From Chlorops oryzae (Eukaryota > Arthropoda > Insecta > Diptera > Chloropidae), in contig CM035808.1 of assembly GCA_020466095.1 (NCBI GenBank), positions 11,267,163 through 11,331,162 of the forward strand: DNA of 64,000 bases. Direction: 5' to 3'. Shown here in pieces: positions 35,514 through 46,849 of this stretch. The translations under genes were made by a program, and so were the position numbers. Each line of letters begins with the position of its first letter. Within the stretch, counting starts at the first letter, position 1. The notes below the pieces were generated by a model. That model searched no databases. It saw only the letters and a list, made by a program, of their open reading frames with translations, and was not told the DNA's origin.

Positions 35514-38500
35514 ATATGTGCAAAAGAAAAAAGTAAACCGAAAGTCAATTTACAATTGGGTCTCCCCCCCTGGGGCAATGGTTTGCTCAAATTGATTTGT
35601 TTGGATTTGGAGCATACAGCATTCTGGTTTTTGAGTTTCCCTGGTTGAAAGCTTTAGTGTTATTTCGTTATTTTATGAGATATGTTAATTATGAATTCCG
35701 AGAAAGATCAAAGCGCTCTGCTCCAAACATAATCTGAAGGCATAAATTCGATTTCTTATGACTTGATTTCTTGCTTTAAGTTTCTTGAATGATCTTTGGC
35801 TTTTTTTTAAATTATTTTTCTGTTCTCTAATACGTAAAAAGTGATCTTCAAGTAAGATAGAAAATTGATTCTTTAAGACGTATGAACAATTTTCACTTTA
35901 TATATGTTCTTTATGATCAAACTGATGAGAGTGGCGCGCAGCTTTTGAAAATATTTTACCACGTGTCTATGCATAATGGACAAATATATGCCGCCTCAGG
36001 GTAAGCCAATTTGAAGTGAATCAAATTGTCTGCGTTAAAATTGATTAAACGTGAAATATCAGCTTTCATTGTTTTGTCAACAGCCGCGTTGAAAACAAAA
36101 GCTTCTCGTCACAAAATTAGAAAATTGAATTTACTAACCTAAGTACCTACTTACAATCGAAAACAATCGCCTCTTACCGATGCGAAAAGTGTCAACAAAT
36201 AATCCGTAAATGCCTCACGGAAAAAGCTGAAACTCTCAACCCAAACGAGCGAAGTTTGAAGTGGGAAAAAGACTCGGGAGAATAATTTTCAATTAAAAAA
36301 TTCCCTCGTTGGCAAAAGTTGAACGAGCTCGGGGATCTGTTGCAGCAACATTTGTTGCCATTTCTGATGTTTATTTGTTTTCTATATTGTTCGCTCCTCG
36401 AGCAGAAACCAAATTAATTTTTAATCGTGTGTTTGCTTTTGATTTTGATGTGCTGAGTGTGTGCAGTTTCATATTGTTTTTCTTTTTCTTTTTTCGAATT
36501 ACCAACATATTAAAAACTATTGCATTATCAGGCGAAAGGAATACTGTGCAACATGTTTTTTAACTATTGAAACCTTCGTTCAACAAAACATCTAATTATT
36601 GTGTTGTGATTATTTCCATTGACTTTTCATTATTTAAAAATAATTAGTCTATACATTAGAGAAATGGTAGACCCAATTATTGTTGTTTATTCGACCTGGT
36701 CTTGAGTTCTAAAGTCCTTTTATTTTGGGCTTTAGGTCACTCATTTTCCACTTTATTGTGACGCATGAAAGCCATCGTTGGGCTGTGTTTTCGAATTCAA
36801 TTGTTAACCTAAATATTGAAACAAGCCTTTATAAGATTTTCTTTAATTAAAACCGCTAATCAATGATCTTGGTCCGATTGAAGCAAAGCAACTGTAAAAA
36901 GTGTCAACGAGATGTGGTCACAATCGATGAATTATTTCAGTTCTCTATGATAAACCACATTCAAACATTTGAAAAAATTTTTCTATACAATCATTGATTG
37001 ATATAAAAACCTCACCGGCTTCGACAAATTTACCTCATCTTCGAGTATAAAATGACGTCACCTTGGCTCCGACCGACTATTAATGGCAACACCAAACGAC
37101 TGGAAATACATACAAACCCGAATGCAGTGCTCTGGGATACACAGCCATGTGGATTGAGATACATCAGCTGTTTTTTGTTTTGATGCTCAGCCAAGTCGAG
37201 ATACTTTTTTAGCCCGACAAGTCTACATTCGTGAACTCAGCCAAAATGGTTGGCCAATATGTATATGGTGGGCGGTTGTGGTTCTCATACCAAATCGGAT
37301 TAATTGGTTTTGTATCGAATTACCTCTGTCGCTGGCTAATATGGCAATATTCTGGTCGATGTGGAGAGAACGAAACGAAACGAGAATTTGGCACTTCTCA
37401 ATGGAAAAGTTTGCCGGCAATCAATAATTGGATAAATCAAAGCGTTTCGCAGACATTGGACGGCTTTCGTGTTCGGCTCATTCTCGTTATATGTTATTTG
37501 GCCAAGAACTCGTACTCTCATTGCTCAAGGTCAATAAGTGTTGAAGCCGTAATAATGCGACAAATTCGATGGCAAAAAGCGAATGGAAAGATTATTGCTG
37601 CATCGGATTGGACCACCTGTTCTGCTTTCAATCTGAGAGAGAAATCTATATTAGCGGCTAAAGAATTTTGATCTAATTTCGCTGGAGCATTTAAGAGCTT
37701 AAGACTTGAAAAATGATGTCTTAAAGAATGTTTTTTCGAAAAAATCTGACTTAAGACTGAACAATCCGATAACCAGTTGGAGTAGATACCTACACCTCTC
37801 ACTCTTTTCAAGATATTGAGTCGGAACAGTTCTTGAACTCAATTTTAAAGACTTAAATTCGAAATAAAATATTTATATATATATATTTTTAATAACACAT
37901 GCTCCATTTGGCCCCTCTGTGTGTAGCCGTTTAAAGCAATTATCATTTTTCGGTCATGTTCTACAACTAAAAAACCTCTACACATCGTCTCGCGTTACAT
38001 TTACTTGGATCAGATCCATTCACTTTTAAATGAAAATAAAAAAATTTTGAAAAAAAAAATTAATGGTTTAATGAATGGAAAAAAACACATTTTTAGCCAG
38101 ACGAGTTTATCAGACTTCGAGACAGACGGTCACCTACAGATGTTCTCACAGTCATTCTTCTCGTTCTTGTTTCTTCGTGTTTTCGATCGCGTGCTTTTTT
38201 AAATTCATGTGTGAGAATACATTAAATCCATGTTGTACGTGGTTACAACATTCATTAATGTACACCTTGTACCCTCGCACACGGCGCGTTTCTTTTCGGT
38301 GCATTCGGCGCGAAAACAGACAACAAAATATATAATAAGCATATCAAGTAATGCGAAGCTTTTCAAAATGAGGTCATTCTCGAAAGAAATGAACTATTTT
38401 AAGGGGAATCACAGGAGCTTTTCCATTGTTTTTTTTTTTTTTTTTTGAAATTTCTTATTAAATAAAAATAGGCATTAAATATTCAATTCGTAATCATTCC

Positions 38501-39410
38501 TCTTCGGTCTCAGTCTTAGTCCCTGGATCAGGTCTTCTCTTCTCTTCTCGGCCTTCTTTCGTTTAATCGTGGTGAATGTTGGGAAACAATTTGTTTTTAT
38601 TAAGCGATAAAATGAATACGATAATAATGCGGTATACAAACAAAATTTCAAAGCCACTTAGCCGTCATCTGAACGCATACATTTCACTTTTGATTATTCA
38701 ACATCGACCAGAAGCTAAAGTTCCGATGACTTAACGTGGAAAAACCATAAATTAATAAACTTTCAAACGACTGTATCTACTACAGCCGCCCGATCGACGT
38801 CATTTAGGGACTCATTAAAGCGAGTAATTTATTCAACGTAATTTACATTTTAAAATGAATTTTGTTGAAACCATTTTCCGTTATTTGATATTTGATTGGA
38901 ATATCAACATCGACGCCTCAAGTGACACTTTAGCATTTCGTTGTTGTTTTTTTTTTTGTTTTTTTTAGTGCTTTGTTTTGTCTTTTATTGACAGAAACAT
39001 TTACAATTTAGTGGAGCAGATACAGATACAGATTCAGATAGAATTTCTCCCTCCGAGGATACGAACTTTATCCTTTAAGTGTGTCTGCGTTTGAATATCC
39101 AAAGGCGTCCTTCTTGTTAGTCACTGTTGGCGTTGGAACTTTTTGTTTTGATGCCCCCAAAAGTTTCATGTTCTTTAAATTTTTTTTTAAATGAATTTCC
39201 GAATTTATCAGAAATACGGGTTTATCTTGAAATTCAAGAAAAAATGGAAAAATTTTCGAAAAATTTCCTTTTTGAGAGTGAATGGTTTAAACCAAAAATG
39301 AGCTTCTGAAATGGAAAGCTTTCTTCAAATATGGAAAAATTCGATTTTTATTTAATAACAATGGTATTTTGTGGACAAAAATAATGTCTTTTTTTCGCTG
39401 TAATTGGTTT
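35514..39410. other. no confirmed gene
   Basis: Mostly AT-rich. A plus-strand frame of 142 codons (ATG at 37246 to 37671) is longer than most chance frames here but shows no motif, and both strands are open in parts of it. I see no splice or promoter evidence. T-runs at 38430-38446 and 38950. Confidence 0.35.
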
Positions 39411-39411
39411 T

Positions 39412-39877
39412 ATTAACCCTTTACCGAATGGTATATTAAATAATTGGCGAAAAATCTTTTTCCAGCAAAAGGCCTCATTAACCCTTTAACGCATGATATA
39501 ATCAATTGAAATTTTTTTTCGCCATAAATGACTTTATTAACCCTTTAATCCATGATATATTAAATGAGTGGAAACATTTTTTTCCGAGTAAATAGGTTTT
39601 ATTAACCCTTTACTGCATGATATATTCAATTGAAATTTTTTTTCGCCATAAATGACTTTATTAACCCTTTAATCCATGATATATTAAATGAGTGGAAACA
39701 TTTTTTCCCGCAGTAAATGGTTTTATTAACCCTTTACTGCATGATATAATGAATTGGATTTTTTTTTTTTCGTTAATTATGGTTTTGTAAGTGCTTCAAT
39801 TGTAATTATAAATAGTTTTTCATCAAAAAGAACCTATGTTTTTTCCATATATGGGTTCGTTCGCAGTAAAGGGTTAA
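39412..39877. repeat. tandem array of about 62-bp units, each starting TTAACCCTTTA, closed by an inverted end
   Basis: ATTAACCCTTTA starts at 39412, 39477, 39537, 39601, 39660 and 39724 (spacing 65, 60, 64, 59, 64). Two alternating unit types (ccatgatatattaaatgagt and gcatgatataatcaattgaa) give a higher-order period of about 124 bp. The array ends with GCAGTAAAGGGTTAA at 39863-39877, the inverse of TTAACCCTTTACTGC. It can be read as a TTAA-targeted MITE with a CCCTTTACTGC terminal repeat whose left end has been multiplied. Confidence 0.7.
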
Positions 39878-40110
39878 AAACATTTAAAAGCACGTGGATA
39901 ACTTAAAATTGATAACAGCTCTGTGCCAGTGCTCGAAAAATAAATACTTTCAAAATTTTGACGGAATAAGTTTCATTCCAAAAATTTATTTTGCGGAAAG
40001 TACAGAAAAGGATAGGGGGTTGGAAGTTATGGAGTCGGAGGACAACCATATAGAGTTCGGAACAATCGCTAGAATGGTTACTAACACTGCTTAACAAATT
40101 TGGAATTTAT

Positions 40111-40984
40111 AAAAAGCAACTGAATATTTGTGCAATTTTCCTGTAGATCTCGGCCTCCTAAGCAAGAAAAAAAATTTTTTTAATTTTTTTATGGAAGAGT
40201 TTTTGAGAAAAAATTTTTTGAAATTTTTTTCAGTGCATTTCGTAGGTGCACTTGCTATTTCAAGCATATCTCGGGCCCCGATCTACCGATTTTAATAAAT
40301 ATATTTTCCAAATATAGATAATTAAGCTCCCTACAACTTTTAGAAACAAAGTTTTTGATTTGCATGAGTAGTTTTAGTGCTAGAGGTGCAATTATACAAG
40401 AAAATTGTGTTTTTTTTCAAAAAAATCAGGGTAAATTTTTCATATAAAAATTTGTAAAAAATAGAAATCGAAGTGGAAAACCCATTTTCAAATTTTTTGC
40501 GTATAGCTAAGTATTTCTTCTAAAAAATAAGCCCCGTTTGGCTAAAAGCGGTGAAAAATTTACGGAGCTATGATTTTTTTGCCAAAACACTAAAAAATCG
40601 ATATTTCACAATTTTTGCTTTGTTCACAAAACTTGTTCATATGAGCCGAAATTATTTTATGAAGGTGCAATTGAGTAAATTTTCACATATATAAATGCAT
40701 AAATGCTGCCTCTTTATTGATTAAAAATGAATGTCGTTTTGCCCTGCCTTTTAGAATATTGTGGTGGATTTGTTTACCTGCCGGTCTCAATGACCTGTAC
40801 CAGATAAAAAAGGGTGCAGTGCTTTCCCTTAGTGGAAAAAAATATAAGGTATCATGAATACGTTTTGTGCGTTAACGTCAGTTTTTATACTAAACGTGTT
40901 TCTTTACTTTCAATTTTGCCTAATGAATTGAGCGTAGTATAAAATACCTGAGGTTTTGCATACTTTACATACATACTTACATAC
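40111..40984 (+). repeat. long terminal inverted repeat, left arm
   Basis: 874 bp beginning aaaaagcaactgaatatttg and ending tacatacatacttacatac. It matches the right arm in reverse complement: the gatctcggcctcc landmark at 40146 pairs with 43820, and cctgaggttttgc at 40947 pairs with 43020. A/T-rich, no conserved frame. It lies downstream of the gene. Confidence 0.9.
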
Positions 40985-41112
40985 TTACATACATACACCG
41001 GGGCCGCTGTGATGCAGCCCACTTTAAGACAACATGAACTACCAAATTGGTACAACTCCTGTAAAACATTTGTGAAATAAGCTCTAATGCAAAAGTGTTA
41101 AAGAAATAAAAA

Positions 41113-41118
41113 TTTATT
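41113..41118 (-). terminator. polyadenylation signal AATAAA for the transposase gene
   Basis: On the minus strand AATAAA lies about 14 nt past the TAA stop, just before the left inverted repeat. The usual hexamer in the right place; cleavage site not determined. Confidence 0.5.
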
Positions 41119-41131
41119 TCCAAAATTATTT

Positions 41132-42858
41132 TTATACAATTTGAAAAAAGTTCTTGCTTCCGCTTTGTCTTTTATATTTACTACCATCATTTTCACGCAC
41201 AAGGGACCACACGTAATCACCCATCATTGCCGTGTCGAAAAGGCCGCTATAGCGATTTTCAATATCCTTTAATTGCTGATGAAAACGTTCGCCATGCTCA
41301 TCGCTTACGTCTCCTAAGTTTTCAGGGAAAAAATCCAAGTGCGAATCGAGAAAGTGGATCTTCAACGACATGTGTACTTCGGCTTTCTTATAATTCTTTA
41401 GTAGGTTATTTACTATTTGCTTGTAATCTGGACTTTTGTGGTTGCCCAAAAAATTGTGTATAACAAGTTTGAATGAGCTCCACGCTGCTGCTTCGACTGG
41501 GGACAAAAGGCTTGAGAACTCGTCGTCTTGCAAAAGTTTACGTATTTCTGGACCATTTAGAACTCCTTCCTTGAGTTTTGCGTGTGAAAGGTAGGAAAAG
41601 ATCGCCTTTAAGCGGGCAAAAGCTTCCTGTGTTCCATCTTTTGCCAATTTTTTTATAAAGTTCTTAGCAAGTCCTAATTTTATATGCAGTGGCGGTAATA
41701 TAATATTATTTTTATCAACGAGAGCAGTGCGTTGAATATTGTCTGCACCAACTATAATGTTGGTTCGCAAAGGCCAATCTTTTTTAATATAGTGTAAGTG
41801 GTCAGCGCGACTATCCCACTTGCACAAAAAACAACAATATTTTGTATATCCTCCTTGAAGCCCGCACAGAATTGCCACTACCTTGAGATCAGCGCATATT
41901 TTCCATCTATGCTTGTCATATTCAATATGATCCAAAAGCGTTTTCATTGTTTCGTAGGTTTCTTTAGAATGCGATGCATATGCGACAGGAAGAGACGGTT
42001 TTTGGTTGCCATTGTGTAGGAGGACAGCTTTTAAGCTCTCTTTGTTGCTATCGATAAATAAACGCCACTCTCCGGGATTGTAGACTTCATTGAGCTCTTC
42101 GAATAGGCCTAAAATATTGCTGCAGAAACAGATATCGTCTACTTTTGCGTAAAATTTTCCGTATTGCAAGTGCCGATTTCTGTAAATGCTTGTTTTGACA
42201 TCAGGAGCCACAAATCCGCGTTCTTTCATTCTAGATGCAAAAAGTTCAGCTTTACCCTTTGAAAAACCAAAATCACGAATCCAGTCATTTAATTCGGCCT
42301 GTGAGAGTATTCGTTGCGTTAAACTTGTTTCAAACTGACTTCCACTAGACCCCAGCATTTCCTCTGATGATCCTTCTATTTTGGGTGCTGAGCCAGGGCA
42401 TTCTGGATAAGGCACATCACTTGAATGAGGTAGAGGAAATTTTACCGAATCAACTTTCGCGTATTCCCATTTTAAATGTTTCCCAAATCCACTTCTTGCA
42501 CTAAGGCAAAAATAGCAGTCCACCGAGTGACAAAAGGGCTCACTCCATTCCATTGCCGTGTCAAAATCCATGTAACAGCTAGAATGCAAATAGTTAGTTT
42601 TTTTTATAGCGTATTAAATTTTAATTCTTACCGTTCTCCAGAAGCCCATTTTGATAACTTTCTATGACATAGGTCACATATTCTTTTAGGCGTCCACGGC
42701 TCATTGAGAGTTGGCAAAACACCGAAGTAATGGAAATAGTGCTTTTGCAGTGCTTCAGTAAACGCTAATCCTTTATTTTTTAACATATATAATCCACAAA
42801 TATTGCAAAAATCGTCCGGATTGTTTTTGCACATGAATACACGAGTTCTTTTACTCAT
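41132..42858 (-). CDS. putative transposase of the long-TIR element; two exons (42858-42632, 42578-41132)
   Basis: Joining the exons across the GT-AG intron 42631-42579 gives an uninterrupted 557-aa frame; ATG at 42858, TAA at 41132-41134. The N-terminus has CxxC pairs at residues 18/21, 61/64 and 97/100, the first two spaced like a ZAD or similar zinc domain (FCNICG, ICDLCHRKL). The central part has WRLFIDS (D252), a beta-strand-like KAVLLHNG, then WKICADLKVV (D306), followed by YCCFLCKWDSR (C324, C325, C328). The C-terminal part has HFLDSHLDFFPENLG and SDEHGERFHQ (E503, E506, H509). I read D252, D306 and one C-terminal glutamate as a candidate RNase H-like catalytic triad; this is inference. 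I recall similar uncharacterised proteins in many arthropods, but no named superfamily that I can assign with confidence. Confidence 0.75.
42579..42631 (-). other. 53-nt spliceosomal intron in the transposase gene
   Basis: Minus strand: exon ends gagaacg, then GTAAGAATT, and the acceptor is tttgcattctAG before ctgttacatgg. Without removal the first exon frame would close soon after SGER. With removal an arginine codon (cg|c) bridges the exons and the frame stays open. The length is typical of short fly introns. Confidence 0.75.
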
Positions 42859-42982
42859 TTTTTTATATTTTAAAATTTGTTTTATTTTCAATTGATGTAC
42901 GTTGTTCAAAATTTAGTTCAAGACTACTAATCTAAACGCATAAGTGTTACCCTTTTATATATTGCCATAAATTTTCTATACT

Positions 42983-43855
42983 GTATGTAAGTATGTATGT
43001 AAAGTATGCAAAACCTCAGGTATTTTATACTACGCTCAATTCATTAGGCAAAATTGAAAGTAAAGAAACACGTTTAGTATAAAAACTGACGTTAACGCAC
43101 AAAACGTATTCATGATACCTTATATTTTTTTCCACTAAGGGAAAGCACTGCACCCTTTTTTATCTGGTACAGGTCATTGAGACCGGCAGGTAAACAAATC
43201 CACCACAATATTCTAAAAGGCAGGGCAAAACGACATTCATTTTTAATCAATAAAGAGGCAGCATTTATGCATTTATATATGTGAAAATTTACTCAATTGC
43301 ACCTTCATAAAATAATTTCGGCTCATATGAACAAGTTTTGTGAACAAAGCAAAAATTGTGAAATATCGATTTTTTAGTGTTTTGGCAAAAAAATCATAGC
43401 TCCGTAAATTTTTCACCGCTTTTAGCCAAACGGGGCTTATTTTTTAGAAGAAATACTTAGCTATACGCAAAAAATTTGAAAATGGGTTTTCCACTTCGAT
43501 TTCTATTTTTTACAAATTTTTATATGAAAAATTTACCCTGATTTTTTTGAAAAAAACACAATTTTCTTGTATAATTGCACCTCTAGCACTAAAACTACTC
43601 ATGCAAATCAAAAACTTTGTTTCTAAAAGTTGTAGGGAGCTTAATTATCTATATTTGGAAAATATATTTATTAAAATCGGTAGATCGGGGCCCGAGATAT
43701 GCTTGAAATAGCAAGTGCACCTACGAAATGCACTGAAAAAAATTTCAAAAAATTTTTTCTCAAAAACTCTTCCATAAAAAAATTAAAAAAATTTTTTTTC
43801 TTGCTTAGGAGGCCGAGATCTACAGGAAAATTGCACAAATATTCAGTTGCTTTTT
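42983..43855 (-). repeat. long terminal inverted repeat, right arm
   Basis: Inverse copy of 40111-40984. It lies upstream of the transposase gene, so the promoter is probably in this arm or in the 124-bp spacer 42859-42982. Because the arms are inverse copies, a read-through transcript could fold into a long hairpin. Confidence 0.9.
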
Positions 43856-43872
43856 TTTTGTTTGACAGTGTA

Positions 43873-45019
43873 ATCGACTCCATTTTAAAAACCAACAATG
43901 TAATCCGCTGCGTGATGTTCTAACAACCCTGACAGTTAGTGGTGCTGCCATATTTTCCTATTCTTACAAAAATTGCTATATTGAAAATTATTTCTTTTTT
44001 TTAAATTTTGTATTAATTTTCTAACTTGTACTTAAATACCCTTGATAATACTGGTCCGAAGGATCGAATCTAAAGTAGAGATAAGATAAATTATTTTGTT
44101 TCCTCCAAGCGCAATGAAAACTCCAGTGAAAAGGGCCATACAAGGGCTTGGGTGCATAGGCATTTTCCATTTTTGAATGGTCGTGTTGAACCAAACCTAT
44201 CTCAAATATTGTTCCTGCATTAATATCAATTAAATGAAGGGCTGTGGTAAGCCTAAAAACCATACAAAAATACACAGAGAAAGAGCTAATATTTTATTTA
44301 AACCCTTAATGAGGGTATCGCTTTTAGCGCGTGTGCTAAGTTGTTTAAAAAGTTTTAGCATCAACAGAAAATGTTCTTCATAAAATACTATTTCTCTTAA
44401 AATATGAAAGAAAGAATTTTTTATTTGTATGTAGGTATGTATGTATATAATGGGAGGAAGATAAGTTGGAAAATAAGGAATAAATTTTTGATAATACTTT
44501 CAAGGAAGAATAAAAAAGTTCTTCCAAAGCAATGGAGAAAATTTGTTGTTGTGAATAATATAAAACAGAATAATAAAAACTATTTGCCATTTGAGAATCA
44601 CATATATGCTGGATTTAAGTCCTGTAAGCGATGGAACGTGCAGAATGAGGGGTTCTTCAAACGCGCATCGAAATAAGAAGCGAAAAATGCCCTCAGCTGC
44701 AGTCTGAAATCTTTTGATGAACGCTTTTAAAACGGCTGCTGAGGCAACTTGAGCATTGAAGGATGTGAAGGTCGTTCTTGTCTCTTGGTGGATGTATTTT
44801 GGCGTTACTGCAGAAATGTTGTGTGCAATTCATGAAAGCTTTTTAGCAACATTTGTGCCGGTATCGTCTTATTCTGAAGATCTGTGAGATATTTTAAAAC
44901 TTTGAACTAATTCACTCAGGTTAAATATGAGAAATTATTAGTTGGTTTTCATAGCAACCCTCGAAAAAAGGTGATTCGGAACCTAAAAGAAATGGTCTTA
45001 GCCGAAAAATAAGTATGTT
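43873..45019. other. no gene seen
   Basis: AT-rich flank of the long-TIR element. Short frames on both strands are without motif. Confidence 0.4.
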
Positions 45020-45671
45020 TATACCCGACACACTCTGTGTCAAGGGTATATTGCGTTTGTGTGGTTGTGTGTAACGCCCAGAACCAGTCGAGATAGACCA
45101 CACAAAAATATATAGAAATGATCAGCGTCACCAGGAGATTCGATTTAGACATGTTCGTCCGTCTGTCCGTCTGTCTGTCTGTCCGTCTGTCTGTCTGTCT
45201 GTCCGTCTGTCTGTCTGTATACAGTTATCTTATCGAAGGAGTTGAGCTATCTTGACGAAATTTGGTATGCGTGCTCACGGGGACATGAGTTAGAACAGGT
45301 TCGAGAATGGACCCGATCGGACCATTTTTAGGGGTACCTCCAGTACTAGGGTCTGTCACAAAATTCCCAAAACTGCCTCAAAATCGGACTTTTTCGAAAT
45401 ATTTCGATGAAACTTAGGATTTGAGCGTATATTTAAGCCTCCGATTAGATTGCAAAAAAAAAGGAAAAGTGGGCATGGAAAAGGGGCGGGTTTCATAAAG
45501 AAATTTAACAAAAGTCGGTATATGGGGCCCCTAATGACCTTAAAACCCTCTTGATTATTCTTACTTAGTGGTCCTGTTTTTGGGCGTGGTTCAAAAATTA
45601 TTTAAACATGTGTGTCTGTGTCGGGTATTTTAATGTCAGGCTCGTCTGACTATAACACCCTTACTTGTTTT
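45020..45671 (+). mobile_element. mini-me/DINE-like repeat, best-preserved copy
   Basis: Starts tatacccgacacactctgtg, continues gcgtttgtgtggttgtgtg, taacgcccagaaccagtcga, gatagaccacac, then a long GTCY microsatellite (45155-45220), ttatcgaaggagttgagcta, gtacctccagtactagggtc, gggcgggtttcataaag, gggcgtggttc, and ends gtgtcgggtatttta, ataacacccttacttgtttt. Subterminal CGACAC and TGTCGGG words at both ends are inverse. The conserved core with a GTCY tract is the hallmark of dipteran mini-me repeats. Non-coding and non-autonomous. Confidence 0.75.
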
Positions 45672-46840
45672 AAGAGCATTAGTACCGGCGAAGCAGATTT
45701 CAGCATAAAACATCGAAATTTAACAGCAGCCTCAATTCAATAGACTAATTAAAATATTTAAAAATAATTCATTTATAAAATTCCAATAGTTTTTTTTCAG
45801 TATGTTTCAATTAAATCGCACACAAGGAAGACACAATTCAACATTTTCTTATCAATTTTTTCATTTTTGTATTTTAATGGAGGAAATCCTAAGCTTAAAA
45901 AATAATCTTTTTTATTGTTCGATGCAGCAAATAATTATCTTTCCAGGGTTCAGGATGTTCAAAAATTGCGAAATTTTGAGAAGTGTCGCTTTTGGGATTA
46001 TTGTACGATACATATATGCCTAAAAAAGTCATATCAATACTTGCCATTTATTGCTGATTTAAAGTTTCTCGAAGTAAAAAGCCTTGTTTTAACATTTTTA
46101 AAATACTTATTCACTTCATATTTAGGTACACTGTAACTTTTCGCACTTTGAATATTGATTTTTTAATTTTTTCTCGCATTTAAATGTTACATTGTCTAAA
46201 GAAAAGGGGCATCCCCAAGAATACAAAGACAAAAAAAAAAATTAAAATGTAATCAAAACACTTTTAAGCAAAGAATTTACTTCGTTTGACAATTTGAATG
46301 TCTCAATAAACCCAACAATATTATTTTGAAAACAACAATTTAATTAATTTGCCTTTTAAGAATTTTCGAATATTTTGTTGAATCGCCCAAAATTGAGCTC
46401 CGAACCGGCTAACCGGTTTACCGGAGTCAAAAAAATCATTTGCTTAAAGTTATTTTACGATCGTCGAAGAATGAGAGAAGGTAGCTGCAGACACACTGGC
46501 AACAAATTGAATATTCGGAAACTGCTATTGAGGATGGATGCTTTCAAATGTTTCCTCTAGATAAGGCGAATTCCATTTAAGAATGCCTCGCAAAGAGAAA
46601 CTCACATCCATACATTCAATTACATATAATCAAAACTGATCAGCATCACATTGAGTGGATGTGTTTGTTGAATACCACTCGAGAGACTTCAGAATCATTT
46701 TGGTTTTTGTTTTTTTTTAGATTGCGAAAAAGTTTGCGAATGAAATTATTTTTAATGAGCGACTGCAATGAAGTCAGCTTTTCTGTTTTGTGTCTCTTCG
46801 AATGTGCGAAAATGCATAAAATTTTAATGGCTCCTCGGAT
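45672..46840. other. no gene seen
   Basis: AT-rich. Frames of about 70 codons at 45802-46136 and 46375-46560 lack motifs. No repeat boundary defined. Confidence 0.4.
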
Positions 46841-46849
46841 GGAGAAAAA

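Larger units (their letters stand above)
40083..43872 (-). mobile_element. DNA transposon with about 874-bp terminal inverted repeats and an unplaced transposase
   Basis: About 3.8 kb. Two arms (40111-40984 and 42983-43855) are almost perfect inverse copies with a net length difference of one base. They enclose a two-exon gene on the minus strand and little else. Beyond the clean arms the ends still match loosely (taacactgcttaacaaa against ttacactgtcaaacaaa in reverse complement), so the true termini may be ACACTG...CAGTGT at about 40084 and 43871. I could not identify a target-site duplication. Near-identical arms imply recent activity or gene conversion. The gene looks intact, so this is probably an autonomous element. 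Confidence 0.8.

Noticed and set aside
37231..37671. Open frame of about 142 codons
   Set aside because: No recognisable domain, opposing frames on the other strand overlap it, and there is no splice or promoter context. Probably chance.
40060..40110. TTAA at the left edge of the long-TIR element as its target duplication
   Set aside because: A TTAA occurs at 40091-40094 on the left but no matching TTAA lies at the corresponding right edge.
43671..43923. Overlapping frames of about 75 codons on both strands
   Set aside because: They fall in the inverted arm of the long-TIR element and reflect its A/T-rich repeat, mirrored at 40150-40300.
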